A DNA stretch of 64,000 bases from Palsa-504 sp963839095 (GCA_963839095.1 CAWIUF010000029.1:124001-188000); one strand, 5' to 3'; positions 26,586 through 36,777 are shown, counted from the first letter of the stretch. Numbers and translations: made by a program. Notes: a model not told the origin generated them from the sequence alone.

Positions 26586-28857
26586 GTGTCACACCCATCG
26601 CTTCGCAGCACCCTGATCCCGGTTGCCGCCGGGCTGGCCGCCATCGTCGCCGTTTCCTGGCCGGCCTCCGCCGGTGCCGCGGGTTACGCGCGCGCCGGTG
26701 GCACTGCGCTAGCAGGGGACAGCGTGCAGGCCGGCGACACGGTGCAGGCTCAGGAATGGTGGCTGGGCGGCCTGCACGTGACCCAGGCCTGGAAGTCCGC
26801 CCAGGGCGCCGGGATCACCGTGGCCGTGCTCGGCACGGGGGTCGATACCCGGCATCCCGACCTGGCCGGGTCGGTGACGACGGGGCCGGACCTGTCCGGC
26901 TCGGGCCGGACCGCGGGCGGGCCGTTCTGGGGCGTCAACGGGACCGGGGTGGCGGCGGTCATCGCCGGGCACGGGCACGGCAGCGGCCACGCGGACGGCA
27001 TCCTCGGCGTCGCTCCCGCGGCGAAGATCCTGTCCATCCGGGTCACCCTGGAATTCAACGACCCGCTGAACGCCGACAAGGCCGTCGCCAGGAAGCTGCC
27101 CGGGGCCATCGCCGCGGGCATCACCTACGCGGTCGACCACGGCGCCCGGATCATCGAGCTGCCGATGGACCCCGGGACAGGCGGCGTGACCGGCCAGGGC
27201 AACCCGGCCGCGGCCGGCGGCAGCCCGGCCGAGCAGGCAGCGGTCGCGAACGCGCTGAGCAAGGACGTGGTCCTGATCGCGCCCGGCCGGCGACGACGGT
27301 GAGGGGCCGGCCTGGTGGACTACCCGGCCGCCTACCCCGGCGTCATCGCGGTCGGGGCCGTCGCCCGGAACGGGCAGATCGCCCCGTTCAGCAGCAGGCA
27401 CTCCTTCGTGACGCTGACCGCGCCAGGCGTCAGCCTGACGGCCGCGACGCCGCCCGGCGGCTACGCGCCGATCAGCTCCACCAGCATGTCCAGCGGCATC
27501 GTGTCCGGCGTGGCCGCGCTCATCTTGTCCCGGTTCCCGCACCTCACCGGCGCCCAGGTGAGCCAGGTGCTGGCCGAGAGCGTGACCCCGGCCCGCACGA
27601 ACGCCCCCGGCGCCGGACTCGGCACCATCGACGCGGCCCGGGCGGTCAGCCTGGCCGCCAGCCTCAACGCGACCAGCGAGTCCGCCGCCACGGCCACGGC
27701 CACGGCGGCCGCCGCGCCGGCCCCGCCGCACCAGCCCGAGCGGCTGTCGACCACCGCGACGCATCAGGCGAGCGCCAGTTCCGTGGCCAGCTCGCTGGTC
27801 CGCTACGCGGTGGCCGGCCTGGGCGTGCTGATCGCGCTGCTGGTCGTGCTGCTCCTGGTCATGCGGTCCCGGCGGGAAAAGGCCCGGGCGGCGGCGGAAG
27901 CGGCGTCGAATCCGGCCCGGCCCCGCGGCCTGCACGAGCACCGCAAGCCCGAGCTGGCGCCCGGGTCACCGCTGGCCATCGCCGGGCTCGGCGGGCTGAA
28001 CCGGGCGCAGCCGCCTCCCATGCTCCTGGGGTCTCCCGGGACCCCTGGCTCCCGCCCGGCGCCACCGGGGCCGCCCGCCAGCTGGACGGCCACCGGGGGC
28101 TTTACCGGCGGCGGCCTGGGAGAGATGCAGGCCTCCGCCAGCGGGCCGCACGCTCCGGGCGCCCCGTTCCGCCCGGCCATGACCCCGGCGCCCAAGGCCG
28201 CCAGGACGGTCAAGGGTCCGGCCGACGGCGACCCCGGGCCGCCGTGGGCGCCCGCGTCGGAGCCCGGACGCACGTTCGGGTCACTGCCGATGATGGCGAA
28301 CAGCGCGCTCCCGCCGGATCCAGGACCCGGCATCCGGATCCCCGGCGACATGGCGGACCTGCCCACCGTGCCGCCCGACGCCATGCTGCCCGCGCCGTTC
28401 GAGTTCGGTACGTCGCCGGACCCGGACTTCCCGCCGCGGCCGCTGGCCCGCGAGGGCGACGACTTCCCCGACTTCCCGACGCGGATGCAGCTGCCGACCC
28501 GGCAGAGCCTCGGCTTCGCGGCCGCCCCGGTTCCCCTCGACTACGCGCCGCCGCAGGCGCCCGACTTCACCGTGCCGTCACGCGCGGCCGGCCTGGTCCT
28601 CAGTGCTGGTTCAACTCGGCGGCTGGTTCAACGGCGGCTGGTTCAGCCAATGCGGGTTCGGCCGGGGCTGCCGGGACCGGTGCGGTCCCGGCAGCCCCGG
28701 CCGACTCGCGTACTTCCAGAGCCGCCGAGCCCGGCTTCATCTGGGATCTTCCGGCACGGACGTGTTCCCGCCCTCCGACCGGGCGGGGACGCCGGACGAG
28801 CCGGTGGCGCCGGGCGCCGTCCCGGAGGACGGCGAACCCGGCGCCAGCGCCAGCTAG
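26586..28857 (+). CDS. Mycosin-like S8 subtilase with degenerate catalytic site, membrane anchor and long Pro-rich tail (frameshifted)
   Basis: The order signal peptide (1-30), subtilase domain (about 60-375), transmembrane helix (about 402-427, YAVAGLGVLIALLVVLLL) resembles MycP proteases of type VII secretion. However, the catalytic Asp motif reads VAVLGTGVD (Gly for Asp), the His motif reads VNGTGVAAVIAG (Asn for His), and the oxyanion Asn region reads APAGDDGE. Only the Ser loop STSMSSG remains, so it is probably a pseudoprotease. A 330-residue Pro/Gly-rich cytoplasmic tail follows the helix, ending GASAS at 28857. Frame breaks: near 27286 and 27305 (compensating) and near 28612 and 28752. 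GTG 26586 lies 12 bases after GGAGGAG. No ESX genes are visible nearby. Confidence 0.75.
28604..28648. repeat. Three near-identical 15-base units in the subtilase-like gene
   Basis: Units of the type CGGCTGGTTCAACGG encode AGSTA pentapeptides in the Pro-rich tail; the reading frame of the gene changes within the array. Confidence 0.75.
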
Positions 28858-28868
28858 GACGGTACCCG

Positions 28869-31278
28869 TCAGGCCGCTACGCCGGCGGCCTGCGGGATCT
28901 GGGCGGGCTCGAGCGCGAGCTCGAGCACGTCGCGGACATCGCTCATGACATGCACGTCCAGCTTCTCGAGCACCTCGGCCGGGACGTCATCCAGGTCCGG
29001 CTCGTTCCGCTGCGGGATCAGCACGGTGGTGATCCCGGCCCGGTGGGCGGCGAGCAGCTTCTGCTTCACGCCGCCGATGGGCAGCACCCGCCCGGTCAGC
29101 GAGACCTCGCCGGTCATCGCCACGTCGGACCGCACCGCGCGGCCGGACAGCAGCGACGCGAGCGCGGTGGTCATGGTGACACCCGCACTGGGGCCGTCCT
29201 TGGGCACCGCGCCGGCCGGCACGTGCACGTGCACGCCGCGGTCCTTGAGGTCGCCCACCGGCAGGCCGAGCTCGGCGCCGTGCGAGCGCAGGTAGGACAG
29301 CGCGATCCGGACCGACTCCTTCATCACGTCACCGAGCTGGCCGGTGAGCGTGAGGCTGGTCTCGCCGGTCTCGGCGTCCGCCAGGGACGCCTCGATGTAG
29401 AGCACGTCGCCGCCCGCGCCGGTCACCGCCAGGCCAGTCGCCACGCCGGGCACCGCCGTCCGGCGGTCGCTCGATGTCAGCTTGGTCTCCGGGGTGAACC
29501 GGGGCCGCCCCAGGTAGTCCTTGAGGTTGGCGGCGCTGACCGCGATCGGCAGCGTGCCCTCCCCCAGGGCCTCCTTGGCGGTGACCTTGCGCAGCACCCG
29601 GGCGATGGCCCGCTCCAGTGACCGGACGCCCGCCTCGCGGGTGTACTCGGCCGCGACCAGCCGCAGCGCGTCGTCCCCGATCGTGACGTCCGCCGCGGTC
29701 AGGCCGGCCTTGGAGAGCTGGCGCGGCAGCAGGTGGTCCCGGCCGATGGCGACCTTCTCGTCCTCGGTGTAACCGTCGAGCTGAACCAGTTCCATCCGGT
29801 CGATCAGCGGCCCGGGGATCGAGTCGAGCACGTTCGCCGTGGCCAGGAACACCACGTCGGACAGGTCGAGGTCGACCTCGAGATAGTGGTCGCGGAAGGT
29901 GTGGTTCTGCGCCGGGTCGAGCACCTCGAGCAGCGCGGCCGCCGGGTCACCCCGGAAGTCGCTGCCGATCTTGTCGACCTCGTCCAGCAGCACGACCGGG
30001 TTCATCGTGCCCGCCTCGCGGATGGCCCGGACGATGCGGCCAGGCAGCGCGCCGACGTAGGTACGCCGGTGACCGCGGATCTCCGCCTCGTCCCGCACGC
30101 CGCCCAGCGCGACCCGGACGAACTTGCGGTCCATGGCCCGCGCGACCGACTCGCCGAGCGACGTCTTGCCGACGCCGGGCGGGCCGACCAGGGCGAGCAC
30201 GGCACCCGAACGCCGGCCGCCGATCGACCCCGAGGCCGCGGTCGCTGCGCCGCTTGCGCACGGCCAGGTACTCGATGATCCGGTCCTTCACGTCGTCGAG
30301 CCCGGTGTGGTCCTCATCGAGGATCCGCCGCGCGCCGGCGATGTCGTAGGCGTCCTCGGTCCGCTCGTTCCACGGGATGTCGAGGATGGTGTCGAGCCAG
30401 GTCCTGATCCAGCCGACTTCCGGCGACTGGTCCGAGGTGCGCTCGAGCTTGTCGACCTCGCGCATCGCGGCCTCATGGACCTTCTCCGGCAGGTTCGCCG
30501 CCTCCACCCGGGCCCGGTAGTCATCCTCCTCGGTGCCCTTGTCGCCGCCGGTCAGCTCGTTGAGCTCCTTGCGGACGGCGGAGAGCTGCTGGCGAAGCAG
30601 GAATTCCTTCTGCTGCTTCTCCATGCCCTCGGAGACGTCCTTGCGGATGGACTCGGCCACCTCCAGCTCGGCCAGCTGGTCCTTGGCCCAGCCGACTACC
30701 AGCTCGAGACGCTCGACCAGGTCGGCGGTCTCGAGCAGCTGCAGCTTCTGCGTGGTCGAGAGGTAGCTCGAGTAGCCCGCCCGGTCCGCGATCGCGGACG
30801 CGTCGGTGAGCTGCTGGATGGCGTCGATGACCTGCCAGGCGCCGCGCTGCTGCAGCATGCTGGTGATCAGGGACTTGTACTGCTGGGCGAGTTCGTCGGC
30901 CCGCGGTCCGGCACCGGTCTCCTCGACCACGGTGCCTTCCACCCACAGCGCCGCACCGGGGCCCGTGGTCCCCGAGCCGATCTTGACCCGGGACGTGCCG
31001 CGCACCACCGCGCCGGGCTGGCCGCCGGGCAGTCGCCCGACCTGCTCCACCACGGCGAGGGTGCCGACGCCCGCGAGCCCGCGGTCAGCCAGTCGCGGCA
31101 CGAGCAGGACCCGTGCCTTTATCTCCGAACGCATGCCGGGAACCTGCCGGGACGGCATCCGGGCCGCGTCGATCGCGGCGCCAACTTCCGTCTGCGATGT
31201 CTCCAGCGGCACCACCATCCCCGGCAGCACCACCTCGTCATCGAGGGGCAGCACCGGCAGCGTGAGTGTTTCACTCAT
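28869..31278 (-). CDS. lon: ATP-dependent Lon protease (one frameshift)
   Basis: AAA+ serine protease for misfolded and regulatory proteins. Seen: substrate-binding N-domain (TLPVLPLDDEVVLPGMVVPLE), coiled coil, Walker A GPPGVGKTS, Walker B VVLLDEVDKI, the proteolytic Ser in KDGPSAGVTM and the Lys in GGVKQKLLAAHRAG. The frame breaks near 30222, where gene-sense GGGG stands for an expected GGG; the span is 3n+1. ATG 31278 has GGAGG upstream. A perfect HAIR element 17 bases upstream of the start predicts repression by HspR, as described for Streptomyces lon. Confidence 0.95.
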
Positions 31279-31294
31279 TGAGTGGCCTCCAAAG

Positions 31295-31315
31295 CTTGAG
31301 TCATACACACTCAAG
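31295..31315 (-). promoter_or_regulatory. HAIR element (HspR operator) upstream of lon
   Basis: CTTGAGT-N7-ACTCAAG is an exact match to the HspR-associated inverted repeat. Its position just before the lon start predicts direct heat-shock control by HspR/DnaK. Confidence 0.95.
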
Positions 31316-31412
31316 AAAAAAGAGCCCGGTTTTGTTTCCGTCCCCCGTTCGCCCGCAGCGATCACCGCGATCCCTGGAGTCAGGCCGCCCCCACCCACCG
31401 CCAGATCCCCGA

Positions 31413-31458
31413 TTTGTCTGCGGTTTCGGGTGTCATAACCCCCACAACCGCAGACAAA
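31413..31458. promoter_or_regulatory. Perfect 13-bp inverted repeat upstream of lon
   Basis: TTTGTCTGCGGTT and its exact complement AACCGCAGACAAA flank a 20-base loop that itself contains GGGT...ACCC. It lies between the lut operon end and the lon promoter. It could be a terminator for lutC transcripts or an operator; no T-run follows on the minus strand. Confidence 0.6.
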
Positions 31459-31520
31459 GCCCGATCCATGCCCGCCTCGGGTCCGGGCTGACAGTCCTGT
31501 TCCCGCCTCCAGCGCGGTTT

Positions 31521-31578
31521 ACGTGGTCGGGGTGCCACAGACCACGCAAGAGGGTGGCCTGTGTGCCACCGACCACGT
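31521..31578. terminator. Inverted repeat just past lutC, possible terminator
   Basis: ACGTGGTCGG (31521-31530) pairs exactly with CCGACCACGT (31569-31578), with shorter internal repeats (GCCACAG...CTGTG), starting 25 bases beyond the lutC stop. A compact palindrome GCGCCCCGGGCGC also sits near 31586. Role inferred from position only. Confidence 0.4.
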
Positions 31579-31602
31579 ATGGCAGCGCCCCGGGCGCGAA
31601 GG

Positions 31603-32332
31603 TCAGAGCTCGGTGATCAGGACGTGCAGGTTGCGGGGGCCGTGGACGCCTTCGACCCGGATGAGCTCGATGTCGCTGGTGGCGGAGGGGCCGGAGATGA
31701 GGGTGTGCGGGCGGGCCGGGTCGAGCCGGGCGAACGCGTCGGCCAGGTCGGCCGCGACCTGACCGGCCTGGACGACGACCAGGTGGAAGTCCGGGACCAG
31801 GGTGAGCGCGCGGCGGCCCTGGGCCGGGCCGTGGTCCAGGATGATCGTGCCGGTCTCGGCGATGGCGACCGCGCAGCCGGTGACGACGCCGGCCAGCTGG
31901 TCGAGCTCGGCCGGGGGCAGCGGGGGCTCGTCGCGGGTCAGCGTGATCCCGGCGGGCAGCTCGGCCAGCCACTCAGCCGGGGAGCCCGGCGGGGATGACG
32001 AACGAGCCGGGGACAGCGGCGGCCCGGGCGGCCAGCACGCGGGCGACGGCGGCGGGCAGGCCGGATGCGGGGACGCGCTCGACGACGGCGCGGTAGTCGG
32101 CGGCGCGCTCGGCGAACAGGCCGGTGATGTCGTTCGTCCCGGCGTCGTGGTGGGCCCGCAGGTACTCCCGGGACAGCGCCGCGTAGGCCGCGTCGGCGGC
32201 GGCACCGGGGTCCGCTCCGGTGCGGGCGTGGCCGTCCGCCGGGCCGCGGGCGGCCAGGGCTCCGTCCGCCTTGGCGGCGCGGTTGGCGGTGCGGATCCGG
32301 GACAGGATCCGGTCCTTGGCGGAGGCGCTCAT
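31603..32332 (-). CDS. lutC: L-lactate utilization protein LutC (LUD domain; one frameshift)
   Basis: Third subunit of the LutABC L-lactate oxidising complex; it belongs to the LUD/DUF162 fold. The first frame gives MSASAKDRILSRIRTANR...LREYLRAHH-type sequence up to FVIPAGLP; the other frame resumes AEWLAELPAGITLTRDE and contains TGCAVAIAETGTIILDHG and PDFHLVVVQAGQV. The break lies near 31983 (extra G in gene-sense CCCCGG); the span is 3n+1. ATG 32332 overlaps the lutB stop (ATGA), so the three genes are translationally coupled. Confidence 0.85.
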
Positions 32333-33807
32333 GACCGGTTGCCCCGGGTCCTGGCCCACCAGGCGCGGAAGGACTCCGGCGGCGGGGCGGGGGCGTCACG
32401 GGTCTCGGTCCAGCCGCTCAGCGGTGGCGGCAGCCGCCTGATCCGGCCCTTCCTGGCGACCACGTTACGGCTGGCCGAGGCGGCCCGCTGGGCGGCGGCG
32501 AGCAGCTTCGGTGAGCGAAGGACGCGGCCGGACAGGGTGAAAGCCACCCGTTCGGCGGAAAAGGTCTTTTCTCGTTTCGCGTCGACGACCTTGGCGCGCA
32601 GGTGGACCAGGGCCTCGGGGATGTTGATGGCGACCGGGCACACCTCGTAGCAGGCGCCGCACAAGGTGGAGGCGAAGGGCAGCGACGCGTCCACCGGGTC
32701 GGTGACGCCGCGCAGCAGCGGGGAGATGATCGCGCCGATCGGGCCCGGGTAGGGCGAGCCGTAGGCGTGACCGCCGGCCCGCTCGTACACCGGGCACACG
32801 TTCAGGCAGGCCGAGCAGCGGATGCAGCGCAGCGCCTGGCGGCCGGTCGGGTCGGCCAGCGCCGAGGTGCGGCCGTTGTCCAGCAGCACCAGGTGGAAGT
32901 TCTCCGGACCGTCGCCCGGCGTGATCCCGGTCCAGGTCGAGGTGTACGGGTTCATCCGCTCCGCGGTGGACGAACGCGGCAGCAGGGCCAGGAACACCTC
33001 CAGGTCCCGCCACGACGGCAGGATCTTCTCCACCCCCACCACCGAGATCAGGGTGCGCGGCAGCGTCAGGCACATCCGGCCGTTGCCCTCGGACTCGACC
33101 ACCACCAGCAACCCGGTCTCGGCGATCGCGAAGTTCGCGCCGGACACGCCGACCTGCGCGGACAGGAACGCCTGGCGCAGGTGCGAGCGGGCCGCGGCGG
33201 CCAGCGCGGGCGGGTCGTCGGTCAGCCCGGCCGGGGCGTCCGGCATCTCGGTGCGGAAGATCTCCCTGATCTCGGCCCGGTTCCGGTGGATGGCCGGCAC
33301 CAGGATGTGGCTGGGCCGGTCGTGGCCGAGCTGGACGATCAGCTCGGCCAGGTCGGTCTCCAGCGCGCTGATGCCGTCGGCGGCCAGCGCCTCGTTCAGC
33401 CCGGTCTCCTGGGTGGCCATCGACTTCACCTTGACCACGCTGTCGGCGCCGGCCGCGCGGACCAGGCCGGCCACGATCGCGTTGGCCTCGCCGGCGTCCT
33501 GGGCCCAGTGCACCACCCCGCCCGCCCGGGTGACGTTCTCCTCCAGCCGGAGCAGGTAGGTGTCCAGGTGGGCCAGGGTGTGGTCCTTGATCGCCTTGGC
33601 CGCCTGGCGGAGCTGCTCCCAGTCGGCCAGTTCGGCGACCGCGCCGGCCCGCTTGGCCCGGATGGTGTGGGTGGCGTGGGTCAGGTTGGCCCGCAGCTGC
33701 GAGTCGGCCACCGCGATCCTGGCCGCTTCCGGGAACGGGGGCATGCCCAGGTAAGTGGGCATGCCGGGGTGCGGCCCCGTCAGCCTGGCTAGTCGGGCGA
33801 TGGTCAC
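32329..33807 (-). CDS. lutB: L-lactate utilization iron-sulfur protein LutB
   Basis: A 492-residue protein combining an N-terminal LUD domain (QETGLNEALAADGISALETDLAELIVQLG) with two ferredoxin-like 4Fe-4S sites, CIRCSACLNVCP and CGACYEVCP, near residues 325-390, typical of LutB/YkgF. It passes electrons during L-lactate oxidation. GTG 33807 overlaps the lutA stop (GTGA); the open frame extends upstream only as an antisense-like artefact of lutA. The frame is intact. Confidence 0.93.
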   Translation of the reverse strand: MTIARLARLTGPHPGMPTYLGMPPFPEAARIAVADSQLRANLTHATHTIRAKRAGAVAELADWEQLRQAAKAIKDHTLAHLDTYLLRLEENVTRAGGVVHWAQDAGEANAIVAGLVRAAGADSVVKVKSMATQETGLNEALAADGISALETDLAELIVQLGHDRPSHILVPAIHRNRAEIREIFRTEMPDAPAGLTDDPPALAAAARSHLRQAFLSAQVGVSGANFAIAETGLLVVVESEGNGRMCLTLPRTLISVVGVEKILPSWRDLEVFLALLPRSSTAERMNPYTSTWTGITPGDGPENFHLVLLDNGRTSALADPTGRQALRCIRCSACLNVCPVYERAGGHAYGSPYPGPIGAIISPLLRGVTDPVDASLPFASTLCGACYEVCPVAINIPEALVHLRAKVVDAKREKTFSAERVAFTLSGRVLRSPKLLAAAQRAASASRNVVARKGRIRRLPPPLSGWTETRDAPAPPPESFRAWWARTRGNRS

Positions 33808-34541
33808 CGGGCCTCCTCGGTCCGGGCGAGGATCTCCGCCAGGTGCATGACGGCCACCCCGGACCGCTGCCGCTGCAGCGCGCCGCCGATGTGCATCAGG
33901 CACGAGTTGTCCCCCGCGCACAGCACCTCGGCCCCGCTCTGCCGGACCGCCGCCACCTTGTCCGCGCAGATGGCCGCCGACACGTCGGCGTTCTTGACCG
34001 CGAACGTGCCGCCGAACCCGCAGCACGCCTCGGCGTCGGGCAGGTCGGTCAGGTTCAGGCCGCGCACCGCGCGGAGCAGCCGCAGCGGGGCGTCGCCCAC
34101 CTTGAGCATGCGCAGCCCGTGGCAAGTCGGATGGTAGGTCACCTTGTGCGGGAAGTAGGCGCCCACGTCGGTCACCCCGAGCACGTCGGCCAGGAACACC
34201 GACAGCTCGTAGGTGCGCGGCGCCACCTCGGCCACCGCCCGGGCCAGCCCGGCGTCGCCCGCCTCGGACGCCAGCGCCGGGTAGTACTCCCGGATCATCG
34301 AGGCGCAGGAGGCCGACGGGGTGACCACCGCCTCGTAGCCGCCGAAGGCGGCCGTGAACCCGCGCGCCATCGGCACCGCCTCGCGCCGGTACCCGGTGTT
34401 GAAGTGCATCTGGCCGCAGCACGCCTGGGCCGCCGGGAACTCCACCTGATGGCCCAGCCGTTCCAGCACCGTCACCACGGCCCGGCCGGTGTCCGGGTAC
34501 AGCGTGTCGGTCAGGCAGGTCACGAACAAGCCGATCCGCAT
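33804..34541 (-). CDS. lutA: L-lactate utilization protein LutA (CCG domain)
   Basis: The 245-residue protein has the two cysteine-rich CCG motifs of heterodisulfide-reductase-like subunits, AQACCGQMHF (about 44) and AEACCGFGGTFAVKN (about 170), plus CHGLRMLK. With LutB and LutC it oxidises L-lactate to pyruvate. ATG 34541 (MRIGLFVTCLTD) begins the family N-terminus. It is first in lutABC, about 90 bases downstream of the phosphopantetheinyl transferase stop. No dedicated lut regulator is visible. Confidence 0.93.
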   Translation of the reverse strand: MRIGLFVTCLTDTLYPDTGRAVVTVLERLGHQVEFPAAQACCGQMHFNTGYRREAVPMARGFTAAFGGYEAVVTPSASCASMIREYYPALASEAGDAGLARAVAEVAPRTYELSVFLADVLGVTDVGAYFPHKVTYHPTCHGLRMLKVGDAPLRLLRAVRGLNLTDLPDAEACCGFGGTFAVKNADVSAAICADKVAAVRQSGAEVLCAGDNSCLMHIGGALQRQRSGVAVMHLAEILARTEEAR

Positions 34542-34634
34542 CAAGCCGCCTCCGCCCGCCACGGTACAAGACCACGTCCCGGCCGCGGCACAGGCCCCCC
34601 GGCCGATCAGGCCCCGGCCGATCAGGCCCGGGTG

Positions 34635-35477
34635 TCAGGCCAGTCCGGCCAGCAGCGCCGAGCCGTCCTGGCGTGTCACCGCCGTGCAGGGGCCGAGGAC
34701 CGCGAGCGCCGCCACGTACCCGGCCGCCGCGTCCAGGTCGAGCAGGGTCACCTCCCGCGGCGAGCGCTCGTAGGGCCAGGACACCAGCCGGGGCGGCCCG
34801 GCGTCGGCGGCCACGACGACCTCGCTGAACGTCGCCCGCAGGCCGTCGCCGGTCGCCTTGGTCACGGCTTCCTTCCTGGTCCAGGCGACGAGGAAGGCCC
34901 GCGGGCGGTCAGGCGGGGGCAGGGCGGCGAGCGCGGACTGCTCGGTGCCGGACATGACGAGGCGAGCCAGGGCATCCGGGTCGCCGTCCCCGCCCAGCGG
35001 ATGCGGCCGCTCATCGGACTGCTCGACGTCCACCCCGACCGGGTTCGCGGCCACGGCCACCGCAACCAGGTCACCGGAGTGCGCGACCGAGTGCTCCAGG
35101 GTGCCGCCCCGCATGGACGGCTTGCCGTGCGGCTCGCCGCACTGGCCGCAGGTCCGGTCGAAGCGCACGTCGGCCGGGCGCAGGCCGGCGTACCGGGCCA
35201 GCGCCGCCTTGGCCAGTACGCACCCGGCCAGGAACCGCTCGCGGTCCGCGTCGCGCCGGTACGCCGTCCAGCGCCGCCGTTCGGTCTCGTCGAGCAGCGC
35301 GACGTGCCCGGCCGACGCGTCCTGCCTGCGCGCCCACCAGACGTCGGCGGTGCCTGGCCGGAGCTGAGCAGTACCTTGCGGGACGCTGACGGCACCTTGC
35401 GGGACGCTGACGGCACCTTCGACGGACGTGCACGCTGACGGCCCCGGCCGGGGGGCCGGGCCTGGGGTCCTGACCAT
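34635..35477 (-). CDS. 4'-phosphopantetheinyl transferase (Sfp type)
   Basis: Transfers phosphopantetheine from CoA to carrier proteins of polyketide, peptide or lysine-type pathways. The two Sfp signatures are present: VGVDVEQ (Mg-binding Asp) and WTRKEAVTKATGDGL (WxxKEA), preceded by RFLAGCVLAKAALARY. The N-terminus is uncertain: ATG 35477 (MVRTPGP) is used, but the frame opens to an ATG at 35540, and the conserved part begins only near VWWARRQD. The low-complexity head contains 21-base repeats encoding GAVSVPQ. No carrier-protein gene lies in the window. Confidence 0.85.
   Translation of the reverse strand: MVRTPGPAPRPGPSACTSVEGAVSVPQGAVSVPQGTAQLRPGTADVWWARRQDASAGHVALLDETERRRWTAYRRDADRERFLAGCVLAKAALARYAGLRPADVRFDRTCGQCGEPHGKPSMRGGTLEHSVAHSGDLVAVAVAANPVGVDVEQSDERPHPLGGDGDPDALARLVMSGTEQSALAALPPPDRPRAFLVAWTRKEAVTKATGDGLRATFSEVVVAADAGPPRLVSWPYERSPREVTLLDLDAAAGYVAALAVLGPCTAVTRQDGSALLAGLA
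35373..35428. repeat. 21-base tandem repeat (2.6 copies) in the PPTase gene
   Basis: Unit ACCTTGCGGGACGCTGACGGC occurs twice exactly and once partially; it encodes GAVSVPQ heptads in the non-conserved N-terminal region. Confidence 0.9.
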
Positions 35478-35793
35478 CCCGTTCAGCCATCCCGCCAGCC
35501 TAACGGCGAGCCAGTCCCCCGGCGGAGGACAAGCATGCATGCGCCCGGAAACGAGGCGAGCCGGTCAACTCGAGTAACACCTAGCTCCCTCACCCGTCCT
35601 GCCACAGTGCGTATTTCGTGAATGTGACTTTCTACGGAAAAGATCCAGTAGAACGCCACTCTCATGGAATTTGGGTGAACGCAGGCACGGGACCAGGCCA
35701 GAAGGAGACGGGCCCCGGAGGCAGCAGGACTAGGAGACGGCAGGCCCCAGGAGGCGACGAGTCCGGGAAACGGCGGGCCCAGGCGGACTGGGC

Positions 35794-36777
35794 TTACGGG
35801 GTGGTGCGGGCGGCGGCGGCGGACAGGCGGGCGGCGATGCCGTCCAGGACGCAGTCCAGGCTGAACTGGAAGCGCTCCTCGCGGGTGTTCGGGTCGTCCG
35901 GGTCGACGCCGGATTTCATCAGCCGGGCGATGTGCGGGAACTCGCCCGAGGCCTCGAACCACTCGCGGTAACGCTCGTGCTCGGCCTGCATCTCCTCGGC
36001 GGTCAGGCCGGCCTCGCGGCGCTCCTGCTCGTGCTGGAAGCGCACCTCCTGGGCCTCCCGGACGACCGCGCCGATCACGAAGGTGGCGACGGTCATGAAG
36101 ACGCCCATGATCAGCCGGACGTCCTCCACGCCGAGCCCGTCGAGCAGGCTGAGCAGCCGTTCGAGGTTGCGGACGTCGTTCGGCCCGGAGGGGGGCCGGG
36201 TGCCGATGTAACCCACCGCCCAGCCGTGCCGCCGCAGCGCGTCCCGGGTCCGGTGGGCGAAGGCGCCCAGGTCGGCCCGCCAGTCACCGGACGGCTCCGG
36301 CACCTCGATCTCGGCGTCGATCGCGTCCAGCATCAGGTCGAGCAGTTCCTCCTTGGAGGAGACGTACCAGTAGAGCGACATCGCGCCCGCGCCGACCTCG
36401 CGCGCGACCCGGCGCATGCTGATCGCCTCGGGTCCCTCGGCGTCGGCCACGGCGATGGCGGCGGCGACGATCTCGGCCTGGGACAGCCCGCGGTCACGGC
36501 GCGGCGGCTGCGCGCCGCGCTGCCGGTGCCGCTGGACGTGCCCGGCGATCCGCTGCTCGCGGGCCTCTTCCCGGGAGATCCGGCCGGGACGCGGGTACTG
36601 GCGCGAGTACGGGAAGAACGGCCACTGCTCGTCGTCGCTCTCGTCCGGGCCGGACCCTCGGGGCACTCGCCCCTTCGCGGGTACCGGCCGCTTTCGCCTC
36701 GAGAGCTTCGCGGGCGGCACGCGGCCCGCGGGGCGCGCGCGTCTCGCCCGCCTCATCCGCACTGGTGCCGTGCCCAC
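35794..36777 (-). CDS. TetR-family regulator of the adjacent DrrAB-type exporter
   Basis: A long basic head (about 1-85, Arg/Pro-rich) leads to a TetR HTH: LSQAEIVAAAIAVADAEGPEAISMRRVAREVG followed by AMSLYWYVSSKEELLDLM, then a tetracycline-repressor-like ligand domain (TetR_C). GTG 36777 (VGTAPVRM) is chosen because GAGGAG lies six bases upstream. The gene diverges from the ABC exporter; the intergenic array of three GTAC-N3-GTAC palindromes overlaps the region where both promoters must lie, so it is the obvious operator. Confidence 0.88.
   Translation of the reverse strand: MGTAPVRMRRARRARPAGRVPPAKLSRRKRPVPAKGRVPRGSGPDESDDEQWPFFPYSRQYPRPGRISREEAREQRIAGHVQRHRQRGAQPPRRDRGLSQAEIVAAAIAVADAEGPEAISMRRVAREVGAGAMSLYWYVSSKEELLDLMLDAIDAEIEVPEPSGDWRADLGAFAHRTRDALRRHGWAVGYIGTRPPSGPNDVRNLERLLSLLDGLGVEDVRLIMGVFMTVATFVIGAVVREAQEVRFQHEQERREAGLTAEEMQAEHERYREWFEASGEFPHIARLMKSGVDPDDPNTREERFQFSLDCVLDGIAARLSAAAARTTP

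Noticed and set aside
35541..35793. Purine-rich stretch with repeated GGAGACGG-like words between the PPTase and tetR genes
   Set aside because: Imperfect and short; no gene, hairpin or operator could be supported.
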